Below, piece by piece: positions 34,109-43,325 of a stretch of 64,000 nt of DNA. Under the pieces are notes generated by a model. That model was given only the letters and a program-made list of their open reading frames with translations, was not told the DNA's origin and did no database searches. The position numbers and the translations under genes were made by a program. Numbering within the stretch: position 1 is the first letter of the stretch; every line of letters starts with the position of its first letter. The DNA is from Campylobacter magnus (GTDB lineage Bacteria; Campylobacterota; Campylobacteria; Campylobacterales; Campylobacteraceae): the NCBI RefSeq assembly GCF_028649595.1, contig NZ_JAQSLK010000001.1:372001-436000 (forward strand), in the 5' to 3' direction.

Positions 34109-35394
34109 TACATTTCCTTTATAAACTCTTGTCCCGCATAAAACTGCGCCACTGCATCATTTGGGCGGATTTTTGAGCGTAGGCGATTTAGAGTGCTATT
34201 TTGCTCTAAAAACAGCCCCTTAGCACTTCTAGCACGAGAGAGTGCGACATAGAGCTGTCCTGAGGCAAAAATATCATTTACATCGCAAATATAATCATCC
34301 AAGCTCATACCTTGACTTTTGTGAATTGTAATAGCATAAGCTAGGCGCAAAGGATATTGAACAAAGCTTGCTAGCACCTGCTTTGCTACATTTCCGCCCT
34401 CATCAGCATAAGCATTAAGCTCCAAGCAAACAGGCTCGATGCTGCATAGCTCATCATTATGTTTTCGCACTATTATGCCATCTTCTTTTAGCTCTAAAAC
34501 CTCTGCTCGCTCGCCATTATAGTAGCTGCCTCGCTTGTTTGCGCAGATTATTACCTCTGCGCCTACTTTTAGCTCTAAAACCTTAGCAATATTTATTCCA
34601 GCTAGCCAAGATTTTAGCTCAGTCTCGCTTACGCCTTGGCTTGCTTTTATCGCTGCTTCTATATGAAATAATGGAGTTTTTAACATATTTAGCCGCTCTT
34701 CATTTAGGGCATCTACCTTAGCATTTGTGCCAAAGAGCCTTAGGGCATTAGCTGGGGGATTTTGCTCTACCCTACTGGCTAAAAAGCCCATAACTTCATC
34801 ATCACAAACCCCTACTCTAATGCGTTCTAAAATGCTAAAAAAGCCTAAATCGCTAGTGCGCTTTGGTTTTGTTAGCATGAAATTTACAAAACTCATATCG
34901 CACCACGCCATACTCTGCCACGCATAAAAGCCGCTAAAAAGGCTGTTTTGCCCCTTTTCATCCCTGCTAACCACAGGTTCTAGCTGATAAAAATCCCCAA
35001 CAACAAGCAAAGCCCCCTTAAAGCCACCCATACGCAAGCGATAAGCCACCATCTCAAAAGTGCTAGAACGCACCATGGAAATCTCATCAATAATGATAAG
35101 ATCAAGCTTGCTAAGCACTTTATACAGCTCTTTTAGCTCATTTCTTTGAGTTTTATCGTGCTTAGCAAGTTCGTTTATATCATTTATTCTGCCAAAGCGA
35201 AAAAAGCTATGAAGCGTGATCCCACCGATATTTACAGCACTTATACCAGTGCTGCCAAGAGCTACTACATTTTTGCCACTTTTATAAAAATTCTCTATAA
35301 TACACTTTGTAGTATAGCTCTTGCCAGTGCCTGCCCCACCGGTTAAAAAGACATTTTTTCTAGCTTGTAAGGTTTTTAGAATTCTCTCAAACAA
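34108..35394 (-). CDS. PIF1-like ATP-dependent DNA helicase
   Basis: About 428 residues, an SF1B helicase. Walker A is LTGGAGTGKSYT, Walker B is LIIDEISMV, VGDFYQLEPV is motif III-like, and the C-terminal AYAITIHKSQGMSLD and YVALSRARSAKGL (motifs V-VI) close the core. PIF1/RecD2-type enzymes unwind G-quadruplexes and stalled forks, of interest given the G-run repeats here. Both candidate starts are TTG. 35394 is preferred for its AAGGG 7 bases upstream; the frame extends to 35436. Confidence 0.85.
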   Translation of the reverse strand: MFERILKTLQARKNVFLTGGAGTGKSYTTKCIIENFYKSGKNVVALGSTGISAVNIGGITLHSFFRFGRINDINELAKHDKTQRNELKELYKVLSKLDLIIIDEISMVRSSTFEMVAYRLRMGGFKGALLVVGDFYQLEPVVSRDEKGQNSLFSGFYAWQSMAWCDMSFVNFMLTKPKRTSDLGFFSILERIRVGVCDDEVMGFLASRVEQNPPANALRLFGTNAKVDALNEERLNMLKTPLFHIEAAIKASQGVSETELKSWLAGINIAKVLELKVGAEVIICANKRGSYYNGERAEVLELKEDGIIVRKHNDELCSIEPVCLELNAYADEGGNVAKQVLASFVQYPLRLAYAITIHKSQGMSLDDYICDVNDIFASGQLYVALSRARSAKGLFLEQNSTLNRLRSKIRPNDAVAQFYAGQEFIKEM

Positions 35395-35515
35395 AACGCA
35401 CCCTTTTTTAACTTTTTTGCCTAGAATAAAGCGCAAAAATAATACTCAAAAGCTATAATTTCAGCAAAATTTGTGCTACAATTATAGCTTTATTTTTAAA
35501 ATCATGGGATACTTT

Positions 35516-37621
35516 ATGAAAATTTTTAAAAAAATACTGCTTTGTACTTTTGCGCTAGTATTTTTGGCTTGTTCTAGCAAAGATTATAGCCCTAAAATAC
35601 AACCAAGCAAAGAAAAAACAGAGTTTAACTCACGCTACAATGTAAAAAACAAAGGCAAAGCCCCAACTAGCTTAGATCCCTTTATTAGCCAAAATGCGCA
35701 GGATTTAGGGCATTTTGCTTATAAAATCAAGCTTGATGAAAATGTATATTTAAAGCAACTCTTTCGTGCGTGGAATGATGCTATGCCAAAGCCTAGCAAA
35801 ACTACAAATGCTAATATTTTTTGGGCTGTTAATCACTTCAAAAAAGGCTTTGATGAAAATGGAAACTCTCGCAGCCTAAAATGGATAAAAAGCTTAAAAG
35901 CAAATGCTAATGTAGCAGCCTATGCAAGTGTGAGTCTGCCAGCACTGACTACAAAAATAGCTAGCGTTAGAATGCTGCCAACAGATGAGCCGCTCTATCC
36001 TAGCAAGCAAGCAGCAAAGCAGCAAAACTTCGATGATTTACAAGGCAGCAGCCTAGGGGCTTTTGCACCTGTTTTTATCTCGCATTATAGCAGAGATGGA
36101 CTTTGGGCTTTTGTGCGTACAGATGCCTTTTGGGGCTGGATAAAAAAATCACAACTTCTAGTGCTAAGTAGTGATGAAGCAAAAGCGTATCAAAAAAACG
36201 ACTTTGCTGTGTTTATAAAAGATAATGAAAAAATAAATGTACTAGCTACTAGCACAGCAAACTCTAAAACAACTAGCATAAAAACCAAGCAAAAACTAGC
36301 TGCTAAAAAAGGTAAAAAATCTGGCAAAAAATCTGGCAAAAAATCACAAGCTAGTAGCCAAAATATACAAATCAAACTAGATTTTAGCGAAGCTAGCATT
36401 ACCTCTCGTGTGGGAGCGATTTTTCCATATACTACTCAGGATAAAACTCACTTTTTCTTTGATGGAAAAATCGGTGTAAATAATCTAGAATTCTCTGTGC
36501 CAAAAGGCGTTGGCTCACACTTTTTACAAATAAATGATCAAAATCTAAAAAATGTGCTAAATGAGCTAATCGGTCAAGGATACGGCTGGGGTGGGAGCAG
36601 AGAGCTTAGAGACTGCTCGCTTTTTACCAAAGATTTCTTTGCTGTTTTTGGCAAGCATTTGCCTAGAAACTCTCAAAGCCAAGGCGCAGTAGGCGGTAAA
36701 ATAGATATCTCACAACTCTCAAACAAGGAGAAAAAAGAAGTGCTAAAAAATAAAGCTCTAATGCTAACTACACTAATAGTAATGCCAGGGCATGTAATGC
36801 TCTATGCTGGAAATGGTGAAGTAGCTCACAATGTCTGGGGCGTGAGAACTGATGATGGTGGCCGCTCAGTCATCGGCAAGGCAGCTATAACCGACCTTGA
36901 GGTTGGCAAAGGCTATGATGATGTAAAAGATAGCGCGCTTTTGCTTAGTAGAATAAAAAGCATAAATGTCATCGTAGACCCTAAAAAAATCGCCCTAGAA
37001 CACGCATATAACGCACAAGTAAATAGCAAAATTCGCTTTGATGATGGCTACATTATGGACTATGATGATAGCATGATGGAGCTAGAATACCCACTTTATG
37101 CTCCGCTATCTGCGCCTAGAAGCGATGCTGGTAGGGCTAGAAATACTGAGTTTTTCTCTCATATTTACGGCAGTGATGAAAAAGAAGTTAGCCAAAATCT
37201 AACAAAGGTAGTTTGGCTAAAATCTAGCAAAAATCAAAAGCTACTTTTTAACTCCAAAAATGGCGCAGCAAAAGCACTGCAAAGAGTAAGCGACGAGCTT
37301 GATATAATGAGCAAAAAAAAGCCTGAGCTTTTAAAATATCTAGATGTTAATGGCACTTTTTCATGGCGAAAAATCGCTAACAGTGATGAACTATCTTCTC
37401 ATAGCTGGGGAATTTCACTTGATATAAATGTCCAAAATAGCAGCTACTGGCAATGGAGCAAAGAGTATAAAAACACATTGCCACAAGAAATAATCAATGT
37501 TTTTGAGCGAAATGGCTTTATTTGGGGTGGGCGTTGGGAGCATTTTGATACTATGCATTTTGAGTATAGGCCGGAGTTTATGATGCTAGGTCAGCTAAAA
37601 GAAAAACAGCCCCCTAAGTGA
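35516..37621 (+). CDS. Lipoprotein fusing SH3-like, NlpC/P60 and M15 (VanY-type) peptidase domains
   Basis: 701 residues. Lipoprotein signal with lipobox FLAC (Cys19). Residues ~130-220 are an SH3-like module. A Lys-rich linker (KKGKKSGKKSGKK) spans about 264-276. Residues ~345-445 form an NlpC/P60 domain with Cys367 (RDCSLF), His426 (MPGHVML) and His438 (VAHNVWG). Residues ~560-690 form an M15 carboxypeptidase with zinc ligands His629, Asp636 (SHSWGISLDIN) and His681 (DTMHFEY). It probably cuts both peptide-stem DL bonds and terminal D-Ala bonds in periplasmic peptidoglycan. I chose ATG 35516 so the signal peptide is standard; 35504 is possible. Confidence 0.85.
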   Translation: MKIFKKILLCTFALVFLACSSKDYSPKIQPSKEKTEFNSRYNVKNKGKAPTSLDPFISQNAQDLGHFAYKIKLDENVYLKQLFRAWNDAMPKPSKTTNANIFWAVNHFKKGFDENGNSRSLKWIKSLKANANVAAYASVSLPALTTKIASVRMLPTDEPLYPSKQAAKQQNFDDLQGSSLGAFAPVFISHYSRDGLWAFVRTDAFWGWIKKSQLLVLSSDEAKAYQKNDFAVFIKDNEKINVLATSTANSKTTSIKTKQKLAAKKGKKSGKKSGKKSQASSQNIQIKLDFSEASITSRVGAIFPYTTQDKTHFFFDGKIGVNNLEFSVPKGVGSHFLQINDQNLKNVLNELIGQGYGWGGSRELRDCSLFTKDFFAVFGKHLPRNSQSQGAVGGKIDISQLSNKEKKEVLKNKALMLTTLIVMPGHVMLYAGNGEVAHNVWGVRTDDGGRSVIGKAAITDLEVGKGYDDVKDSALLLSRIKSINVIVDPKKIALEHAYNAQVNSKIRFDDGYIMDYDDSMMELEYPLYAPLSAPRSDAGRARNTEFFSHIYGSDEKEVSQNLTKVVWLKSSKNQKLLFNSKNGAAKALQRVSDELDIMSKKKPELLKYLDVNGTFSWRKIANSDELSSHSWGISLDINVQNSSYWQWSKEYKNTLPQEIINVFERNGFIWGGRWEHFDTMHFEYRPEFMMLGQLKEKQPPK

Positions 37622-37790
37622 CGGAATTTTAGAATTCCCTAAAATTCCGTCATTGCGAGGGAGCAAGGCAAAGGGAGCAATCTCGTTCAAGGCTTAATAA
37701 AAAGGCTTAATAAATAAAATTGCTTCGCTTCACTCGCAATGACGAATTTTAGAGAATTCCAAAATTTCCTAGGAATTCCAAATTTGCAGC
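37622..37790. repeat. TCATTGCGAG-type palindrome and GAATTC repeats before htpG
   Basis: GTCATTGCGAGGGAGC...AGGGAGCAATCTC (37646-37683) faces an inverted TTGCTTCGCTTCACTCGCAATGAC (37720-37744), flanked by GGAATTTTAGAATTCC units. Confidence 0.8.
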
Positions 37791-37821
37791 AGTAAAACAA
37801 ACCAAAAATGAAAGGATAAAC

Positions 37822-39693
37822 ATGAAACACGAATTCTCAGCCCAAGTGGGCGAACTACTAAATCTAATGATACACTCGCTTTATTCAAACAAAGAAATAT
37901 TCTTGCGTGAGCTTATCTCAAATGCTAGCGATGCTATAGATAAACTAAATTATCTAAGCCTAAGTGATGAGAAATACAAAAATATCTGCGAGAACTGGAG
38001 GCCCCGCATAGATATAAAATGCGATAAAGAAGCAAAAACCCTTACAATCAGCGACAATGGTATAGGTATGGATGAAGCCGATCTAATCGCAAATCTAGGC
38101 ACCATCGCAAATAGTGGCACAAAGGGCTTTTTAGCCAAGCTTAGCGGCGATGCGAAAAAAGATAGCGCACTTATAGGTCAGTTTGGCGTGGGCTTTTACT
38201 CAGCTTTTATGGTCGCTTCTAAAATCGAGGTAAAAAGCCGTAAAGCAGGCGAAGATAAAGCCTTTTTGTGGAGCAGCGATGCTAAAAGCTATGATATAAG
38301 TGAGTGCGAAAAAGACGGCTTTGGCACAGATGTAATTTTACACCTAAACGATGATGAGTTTGCTGAGAGCTTTCGCATACAAAATATAATAAAAAAATAC
38401 TCAAATCACATTGCCTACCCGATCTTTGCTGACATAGACGAGTGGGTAGCAGGCGATCCAAACGCAAGCGATGAGAAGCTAAAAGATGGTCATTATGAGA
38501 GCAAAAATACACAAATAAACAAAGCCAGCGCAATCTGGCAAATGAACAAATCCGAGCTAAAAGAAAGCGATTATAATGAGTTTTATGCTGGACTTAGCCA
38601 CGATAGCTCTGCGCCACTTGCTACTATTCATACAAAGGCTGAGGGGACTTTGGAGTTTGCTACCTTGTTTTTTATCCCTAGCACTGAGCCTTTTGATTTA
38701 TTTAGGGCTGATTATCAAAGTGGCGTTAAGCTCTATGTAAAAAGAGTTTTTATCACAGATGATGCAAAAGAGCTGCTACCTAGCTACCTGCGCTTCATCA
38801 AAGGCGTGATGGATGTAGAAGACCTGCCTTTAAATGTCAGCCGTGAAATCCTACAAGAAAACCGCATTCTAGCAAATGTCAAAGAACAAAGCATAAAAAA
38901 GATTTTTGCCGAGCTTGAAAAAATGATGAAAAATGATAGGGCAAAATACGAGAAGTTTTGGCAGCTTTTTGGCAAGGTGCTAAAAGAAGGGCTTTATGGC
39001 TTTAATCCTCACAAAGAACAGATTTTAAAACTTTGTCTTTTTAAATCTAGCCAAAAAGAAGGGCTTATTAGCTTAAGCGAATATAAAGAGGCTATGGCTG
39101 CTGGGCAAAAAGATATTTATTTTATCAGCGGTTCTAGCGAGGGCTTGCTTAGAACTTCGCCTTTATTAGAAAGCTACAAAAAGCGTGATATAAATGTGCT
39201 TATCTGCGATGGCGAGATTGATAATATCGTTATGCCGATGGCTGGGGAGTTTGAAGGCTGCGCTATAGCAAATATCGCTAATCAAAAAACTGAGCTTAGC
39301 GAAGATGAGAAAAAAGAGCAAGAAAACGCCACAAAAGACGCTGGTGCTATCATCTCTAGCTTTAAAGAAAGCTTAAAAGACGAGGTAAAAGATGTAAAAA
39401 TCTCAAGCCGTCTTACAGACTCAGCTGTGTGCTTAGTCTTTGATGAAAACGACCCAGACTACGCCACGCAAATGCTAATGCGCCAAATGGGACACGAACC
39501 AAAGGATGTAAAGCCGATTTTAGAGTTAAACTGGAATCACGAAATCTTTACTAAGCTAAAAGATAACGCTATCTTAGCCCCAAGTATTGCAAAGGTGCTT
39601 TTTGGTATGGCAAAAATCGCAGAAGGTGCTAGCATAGAAAATCCAAGCGAGTTTAACAAAGCCTTAGAAAAAATCCTAAGTAAAGCGTTATAA
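37822..39693 (+). CDS. htpG: Molecular chaperone HtpG (Hsp90)
   Basis: 623 residues. GHKL ATPase motifs: [13 protein letters not shown] (Asn37 region), ISDNGIGM, and [14 protein letters not shown]. The middle domain ([15 protein letters not shown]) and C-terminal dimerisation domain are complete. It is an ATP-dependent chaperone for late folding. AAAGGATAAAC lies upstream of the ATG. No HrcA/CIRCE element is seen here. Confidence 0.96.
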   Translation: MKHEFSAQVGELLNLMIHSLYSNKEIFLRELISNASDAIDKLNYLSLSDEKYKNICENWRPRIDIKCDKEAKTLTISDNGIGMDEADLIANLGTIANSGTKGFLAKLSGDAKKDSALIGQFGVGFYSAFMVASKIEVKSRKAGEDKAFLWSSDAKSYDISECEKDGFGTDVILHLNDDEFAESFRIQNIIKKYSNHIAYPIFADIDEWVAGDPNASDEKLKDGHYESKNTQINKASAIWQMNKSELKESDYNEFYAGLSHDSSAPLATIHTKAEGTLEFATLFFIPSTEPFDLFRADYQSGVKLYVKRVFITDDAKELLPSYLRFIKGVMDVEDLPLNVSREILQENRILANVKEQSIKKIFAELEKMMKNDRAKYEKFWQLFGKVLKEGLYGFNPHKEQILKLCLFKSSQKEGLISLSEYKEAMAAGQKDIYFISGSSEGLLRTSPLLESYKKRDINVLICDGEIDNIVMPMAGEFEGCAIANIANQKTELSEDEKKEQENATKDAGAIISSFKESLKDEVKDVKISSRLTDSAVCLVFDENDPDYATQMLMRQMGHEPKDVKPILELNWNHEIFTKLKDNAILAPSIAKVLFGMAKIAEGASIENPSEFNKALEKILSKAL

Positions 39694-39697
39694 AGCT

Positions 39698-39832
39698 AGC
39701 AGGAATTCTAGAATTTTAGGAATTCTAGAATTTAGGAATTCTAGAATTTAAGAATTCTAGAATTCTCTACTATGTCATCCCCCAGCCCCTTTGGGGGATC
39801 TCTATACGGAATTCTAGAATTCCCTAGCTTTT
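39698..39832. repeat. Palindrome cluster between htpG and the HP1021-like gene
   Basis: Four TAGGAATTCTAGAATT units in a row (39699-39762), one GTCATCCCCCAGC-N7-GGGGGATCTC palindrome and a final GGAATTCTAGAATTCC. Confidence 0.85.
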
Positions 39833-39863
39833 TGCTAAAATACAAAATACAAAAAGGCAAATA

Positions 39864-40691
39864 ATGCAAATTCTCATCATAGAAAGCGAGACCTACCTAG
39901 CCCAAAGCTTAGCTAGAAAGCTAGAAAACGAAGGGCATATTTGCTGTGTGCGTATGCCAAATCAAAATATCCAAGATGATAGCGAGTATGATGTGGTTTT
40001 ATTAGGTTCCTTTTTTGAGTCTGCAAAACTCATAAAATCCTATCCAAACTCAGTAATCATAATGCTAGCAAACTACCTAAATAGCGATATCACATCAGCA
40101 CTTAGAGCTGGGGTAAACGACTATATCTTAAAGCCAGTTATCATGGAAGAGTTGCTACGCAAAATCAACATGCACAGCGCATTTTTGCGTGCTAAACAGC
40201 TAAATGAGAGCTTTGAAGGCATTTTACAAGAACAAAATAACTATAACCTAAAAGATCTGCTAAAGCTGCGCTTGCCGCTGCGCATAGAGTGTAGTAGCGT
40301 TACAAACTGCGATATTTTTGTCTATGCTCTATCTAAGGCAAAAAATCAAAGCTTTTTGCGCCTAAAAAACGATCTCTCAAAACTTAATAGCTCTTTGCAA
40401 ATTTTGTATTTTTACAACTTTGATGAACTTAGCCAAAAAGAACAAGATAGCATAAAAGAAAGCAAAAACAAAAAGCTAATCATCCGCTCAAGCCAAGAGC
40501 TAGAGGGCTTTAGCACCTATGAAATCAGCACTTATAATACAAATATCATGCCTATTGATGATTATATCAAACACTGCATCATCAGCCACCAAGACACACA
40601 CAACGACACGCAACTAGCTAGTATACTAGGTATTTCTCGCAAGTCGCTTTGGGAAAGGAGACGCAAATATGATATCGCCAAAAAGAAATAA
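39864..40691 (+). CDS. Atypical orphan response regulator (HP1021/Cj1608 type)
   Basis: 275 residues. An N-terminal receiver-like domain (1-110) lacks the phosphorylation site: Gly48 stands where Asp should be (YDVVLLGS) and the acidic pair is E7/E9. The switch lysine (ILKP) remains. A C-terminal Fis-like helix-turn-helix (DTQLASILGISRKSLWERRRKY) binds DNA. This matches the HP1021/Cj1608 family, a phosphorylation-independent regulator of replication initiation, redox response and metabolism. Cys27-Cys28 could be redox-sensitive. Downstream sat overlaps by 23 bases, as in C. jejuni. Confidence 0.82.
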   Translation: MQILIIESETYLAQSLARKLENEGHICCVRMPNQNIQDDSEYDVVLLGSFFESAKLIKSYPNSVIIMLANYLNSDITSALRAGVNDYILKPVIMEELLRKINMHSAFLRAKQLNESFEGILQEQNNYNLKDLLKLRLPLRIECSSVTNCDIFVYALSKAKNQSFLRLKNDLSKLNSSLQILYFYNFDELSQKEQDSIKESKNKKLIIRSSQELEGFSTYEISTYNTNIMPIDDYIKHCIISHQDTHNDTQLASILGISRKSLWERRRKYDIAKKK

Positions 40692-41868
40692 AACGCTAGA
40701 TATCACCCTTGAAGAGTTTAGCACACTAGAGCTTATTGATAGCGGTGCGCTTGGGAATTTTAGATCTCTTATGGATGAGGAAGAGGCTCTTGAAGTAGAA
40801 AGTAGCGGTAGGCTTTGGGGCGTGATTATGCCCTTTGCTTATAGCTTTGCGCCTTCGCTTGAGAGTGCTCAAAACCTGCTAAAAGAGCTAAAAAGCTCTA
40901 CTAAAAAAGAAATTAAGCTAAATCTAGCCTTAAATGGAGAAATAATCGGCGATATTGATATAAAAAGCTTTTATGAACAAAAAAATCCTGATCTTAGCAT
41001 TTTTACTGCCAAAAATATTTGCATTTTAAACAAAGATGGCGAACAAAGCGGCAAAATCGCAATTAGTGGCGAGTTTAGCCTGCGCAAAAACGAGCTAATA
41101 AGCACAAAAGAGAAAATCCAAAAGCGTATAGCCGAAGTTGGCGCTAGCAAGGTTACAGCTATCATGCTTACAGCAGATCCCCTGCACCGCTTACATGAAA
41201 GGCTCATTCGCATGACGATTGACAAGGCTGATTTGGTTTTGATCTTTTTGGTGCGGACCTTTAGCAGCGAGGGTAGGCTTGATTTTGACCTGCGTCTTGA
41301 GTGCTTGGAGTATGTCTGCGAGAACTATATCCCAAAAGAGCGAGTTTGCATCGTGCCTTTTAGCAATACCACGCTTTTTAGCGACCATATAAATCCTGTT
41401 TTAGAGGCGATAGCTGCTAAAAACTTTGGCGCAAATAAGCTAGTAATTGGACAATCTCACACCGGACTTGGGCTTCATTATGAGCACAACATCGCTAGCA
41501 CCTTGCTTGATGATTATGCTAGTGAGCTTGGGCTTGAGCTTATTGTGATGCCTGAGATGTTTTACTGCGAGCTTTGCCACACCATAGTAAGCTCAAAATC
41601 CTGCCCACACGGAGCGCACCACCACATCAAATACCATGTAAATACGCTCAAAAAACTGCTATTTAAAGGCATAATGCCACCAGCCATGCTCATGCGTCCG
41701 CAAGTCTCTGCTATAATTTTAGATAGGCTTTATCCTAAGCGTTTTAACTCACTTCAAAAGCTCTGCGGCGATTTATTCCCAAATGATGGCATAGTAGAGT
41801 CTTACTCACAGCGAGATTTTTATGAAAAGCTCATGCGCTTATACCAAACCAGCTCGCTTGGTAGCTAG
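40669..41868 (+). CDS. sat: Sulfate adenylyltransferase (ATP sulfurylase), divergent
   Basis: 399 residues. The nucleotide-binding signature appears as TADPLHRLHERL instead of the usual RNPxHxxHE. The second motif is IGQSHTGLGLHYEHN. A zinc-like knuckle is visible (CELCHTIVSSKSCPHGAHHH). It activates sulfate to APS. The divergent motifs leave open a related nucleotidyltransferase role. ATG 40669, with GGAG 8 bases upstream, lies inside the end of the regulator gene, so expression is coupled. Confidence 0.75.
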   Translation: MISPKRNKTLDITLEEFSTLELIDSGALGNFRSLMDEEEALEVESSGRLWGVIMPFAYSFAPSLESAQNLLKELKSSTKKEIKLNLALNGEIIGDIDIKSFYEQKNPDLSIFTAKNICILNKDGEQSGKIAISGEFSLRKNELISTKEKIQKRIAEVGASKVTAIMLTADPLHRLHERLIRMTIDKADLVLIFLVRTFSSEGRLDFDLRLECLEYVCENYIPKERVCIVPFSNTTLFSDHINPVLEAIAAKNFGANKLVIGQSHTGLGLHYEHNIASTLLDDYASELGLELIVMPEMFYCELCHTIVSSKSCPHGAHHHIKYHVNTLKKLLFKGIMPPAMLMRPQVSAIILDRLYPKRFNSLQKLCGDLFPNDGIVESYSQRDFYEKLMRLYQTSSLGS

Positions 41869-42045
41869 TTTTCTGGGGGTTAGGGGGTGTCTTTTATTCT
41901 AGAGTAATTTTCTAGGGAATTCTAAATTTTTCTAAATTTTAGAATTCCTAAGCTAAATTTAGAATTCCCAAACTAGAATTCCTAAGGCTAAAACTAGAAT
42001 TCCTAAAAAATACCCCCTAACCCCAAAAACAATTCTAGAGTATTT
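41869..42045. repeat. G-run/C-run pair enclosing GAATTC repeats (sat-nikO convergent gap)
   Basis: GGGGGTTAGGGGGTGTC at 41873-41890 and its complement ACCCCCTAACCCC at 42010-42024 enclose several half palindromes. The gap separates convergent genes, and the facing G/C runs could form one large hairpin. Confidence 0.75.
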
Positions 42046-42681
42046 TCACTCTAGCTTGTAAATATTAGAAGTAATTTTGCTAACAAAGTCTTTGTCATGA
42101 CTAGCAATCAGCATGCTAGCATCAATGCTACCTAAAATCTCAGCTAACCTAGCAGAGCTACTCTCATCAAGCCCAGCTGTAGGCTCGTCTAAAAACACGA
42201 TTTTTGGCTCAGTTATCAGCACGCCAGCTAGGGCTACTAGCTTTTTCTCGCCACCGCTTAGATGAAAGCAAATTTTATCCTTTAAGTGCGAAATACCAAG
42301 GCTCTCAAGCATTTTTAGAGCCTTGGTATTAGCTTGCTCTTTGCTAGCACAAAGCTCAAAACTAAGCAGACCAAAGCCCACATCATCAAGCACACTAGCC
42401 CTTACAAACTGATCATTGCTGTCTTGGAACAAAAAGCCGATTTTACTGCGGTGTTTCTCAAAATCTTTTAGGCTTTTCATCTCATCATCAAAGATGAAAA
42501 TCTGCCCAGAACTAGCTGGCAAAAGCCCTGCTAAAATCATTAGCAAGGTGCTTTTGCCCCTACCATTTGGTGCTAGTAAGGCTAACTTTTGTTTATGCGC
42601 AAGACTTAGGCTAAAATCTCTAAAAAGCTCACGCCCAGCTATCTTAGCGCAGATTTTCACAGCCGATAACGAACAACTCAT
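42046..42681 (-). CDS. nikO: ECF nickel/cobalt transporter ATPase (NikO/CbiO)
   Basis: 211 residues, an ABC ATPase. Walker A LAPNGRGKST, Q-loop FLFQDSNDQF, signature HLSGGEKKLVALAG and Walker B IVFLDEPTAGLD are typical of ECF-type ATPases. It powers the NikM/L/Q transporter encoded upstream. I chose ATG 42681, overlapping the nikQ stop by four bases; the frame is open to 42723. Confidence 0.9.
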   Translation of the reverse strand: MSCSLSAVKICAKIAGRELFRDFSLSLAHKQKLALLAPNGRGKSTLLMILAGLLPASSGQIFIFDDEMKSLKDFEKHRSKIGFLFQDSNDQFVRASVLDDVGFGLLSFELCASKEQANTKALKMLESLGISHLKDKICFHLSGGEKKLVALAGVLITEPKIVFLDEPTAGLDESSSARLAEILGSIDASMLIASHDKDFVSKITSNIYKLE

Positions 42682-43325
42682 AAAAACTCCAAATAAGGTA
42701 AAATAACGCAGATTATAACGCAAATTAACAAAAATATCTCAGCCCCAAAAGCCCTAAACTTCTGCTCCCACAAAATCTGCGATTTAAAGCCCCTAGCTTT
42801 TAGCGTAAGTTCCAAGCTAGCAGACTTTTTTAGCGCCAAAATCACAAGCAAGGCAACGATATTTGCATATGCTTTTAGCCTAAAAAGTCCCCGCCCTGCC
42901 CCACGAGACCAGAGAGCAAGTAAGCGAATGCCAAGCTCTCGGCGCAAAATCTCTACAAAAAATAGCGAGAAATACACAAGACTAACAAACTTTGCGCTAA
43001 ATTTAAGCTCGCTAAAAAGCCCAGCGATTTGCCCCTCTTTTAGCCCAGCAAAAAGCATTAGATTAAAAAGCATAATGAAATTTGCCCGAAGTGCTATAAG
43101 CAAGGCTAGTTCGTAGTTTCTAGTTAGCATCACGCTAAAAACAGCAAAAGCTACAAAAAGATTCAAGAAAAATATCTTTTTAAGCAAGTTTAAAACCGCT
43201 ATTTTTTTAAGGCAAAAAAGTAGCAAAATTGGCAAGGCAAAAATGGGGCTAAACTCTGCGCTAACACCCACACCAAAGCTATAAATAGCCGTGATTATAA
43301 GGCTAAGTGCGCCGTGATTTTTCAT
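42678..43325 (-). CDS. nikQ: ECF transporter T component (NikQ/CbiQ)
   Basis: 215 residues, with four to five membrane helices. The coupling segment contains the two Ala-Arg-Gly-type motifs (LWSRGAGRG and LTLKARGF) that link the T subunit to the ATPase. Four-base overlaps with both nikL and nikO. Energy-coupling membrane subunit for nickel import. Confidence 0.86.
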   Translation of the reverse strand: MKNHGALSLIITAIYSFGVGVSAEFSPIFALPILLLFCLKKIAVLNLLKKIFFLNLFVAFAVFSVMLTRNYELALLIALRANFIMLFNLMLFAGLKEGQIAGLFSELKFSAKFVSLVYFSLFFVEILRRELGIRLLALWSRGAGRGLFRLKAYANIVALLVILALKKSASLELTLKARGFKSQILWEQKFRAFGAEIFLLICVIICVILPYLEFL

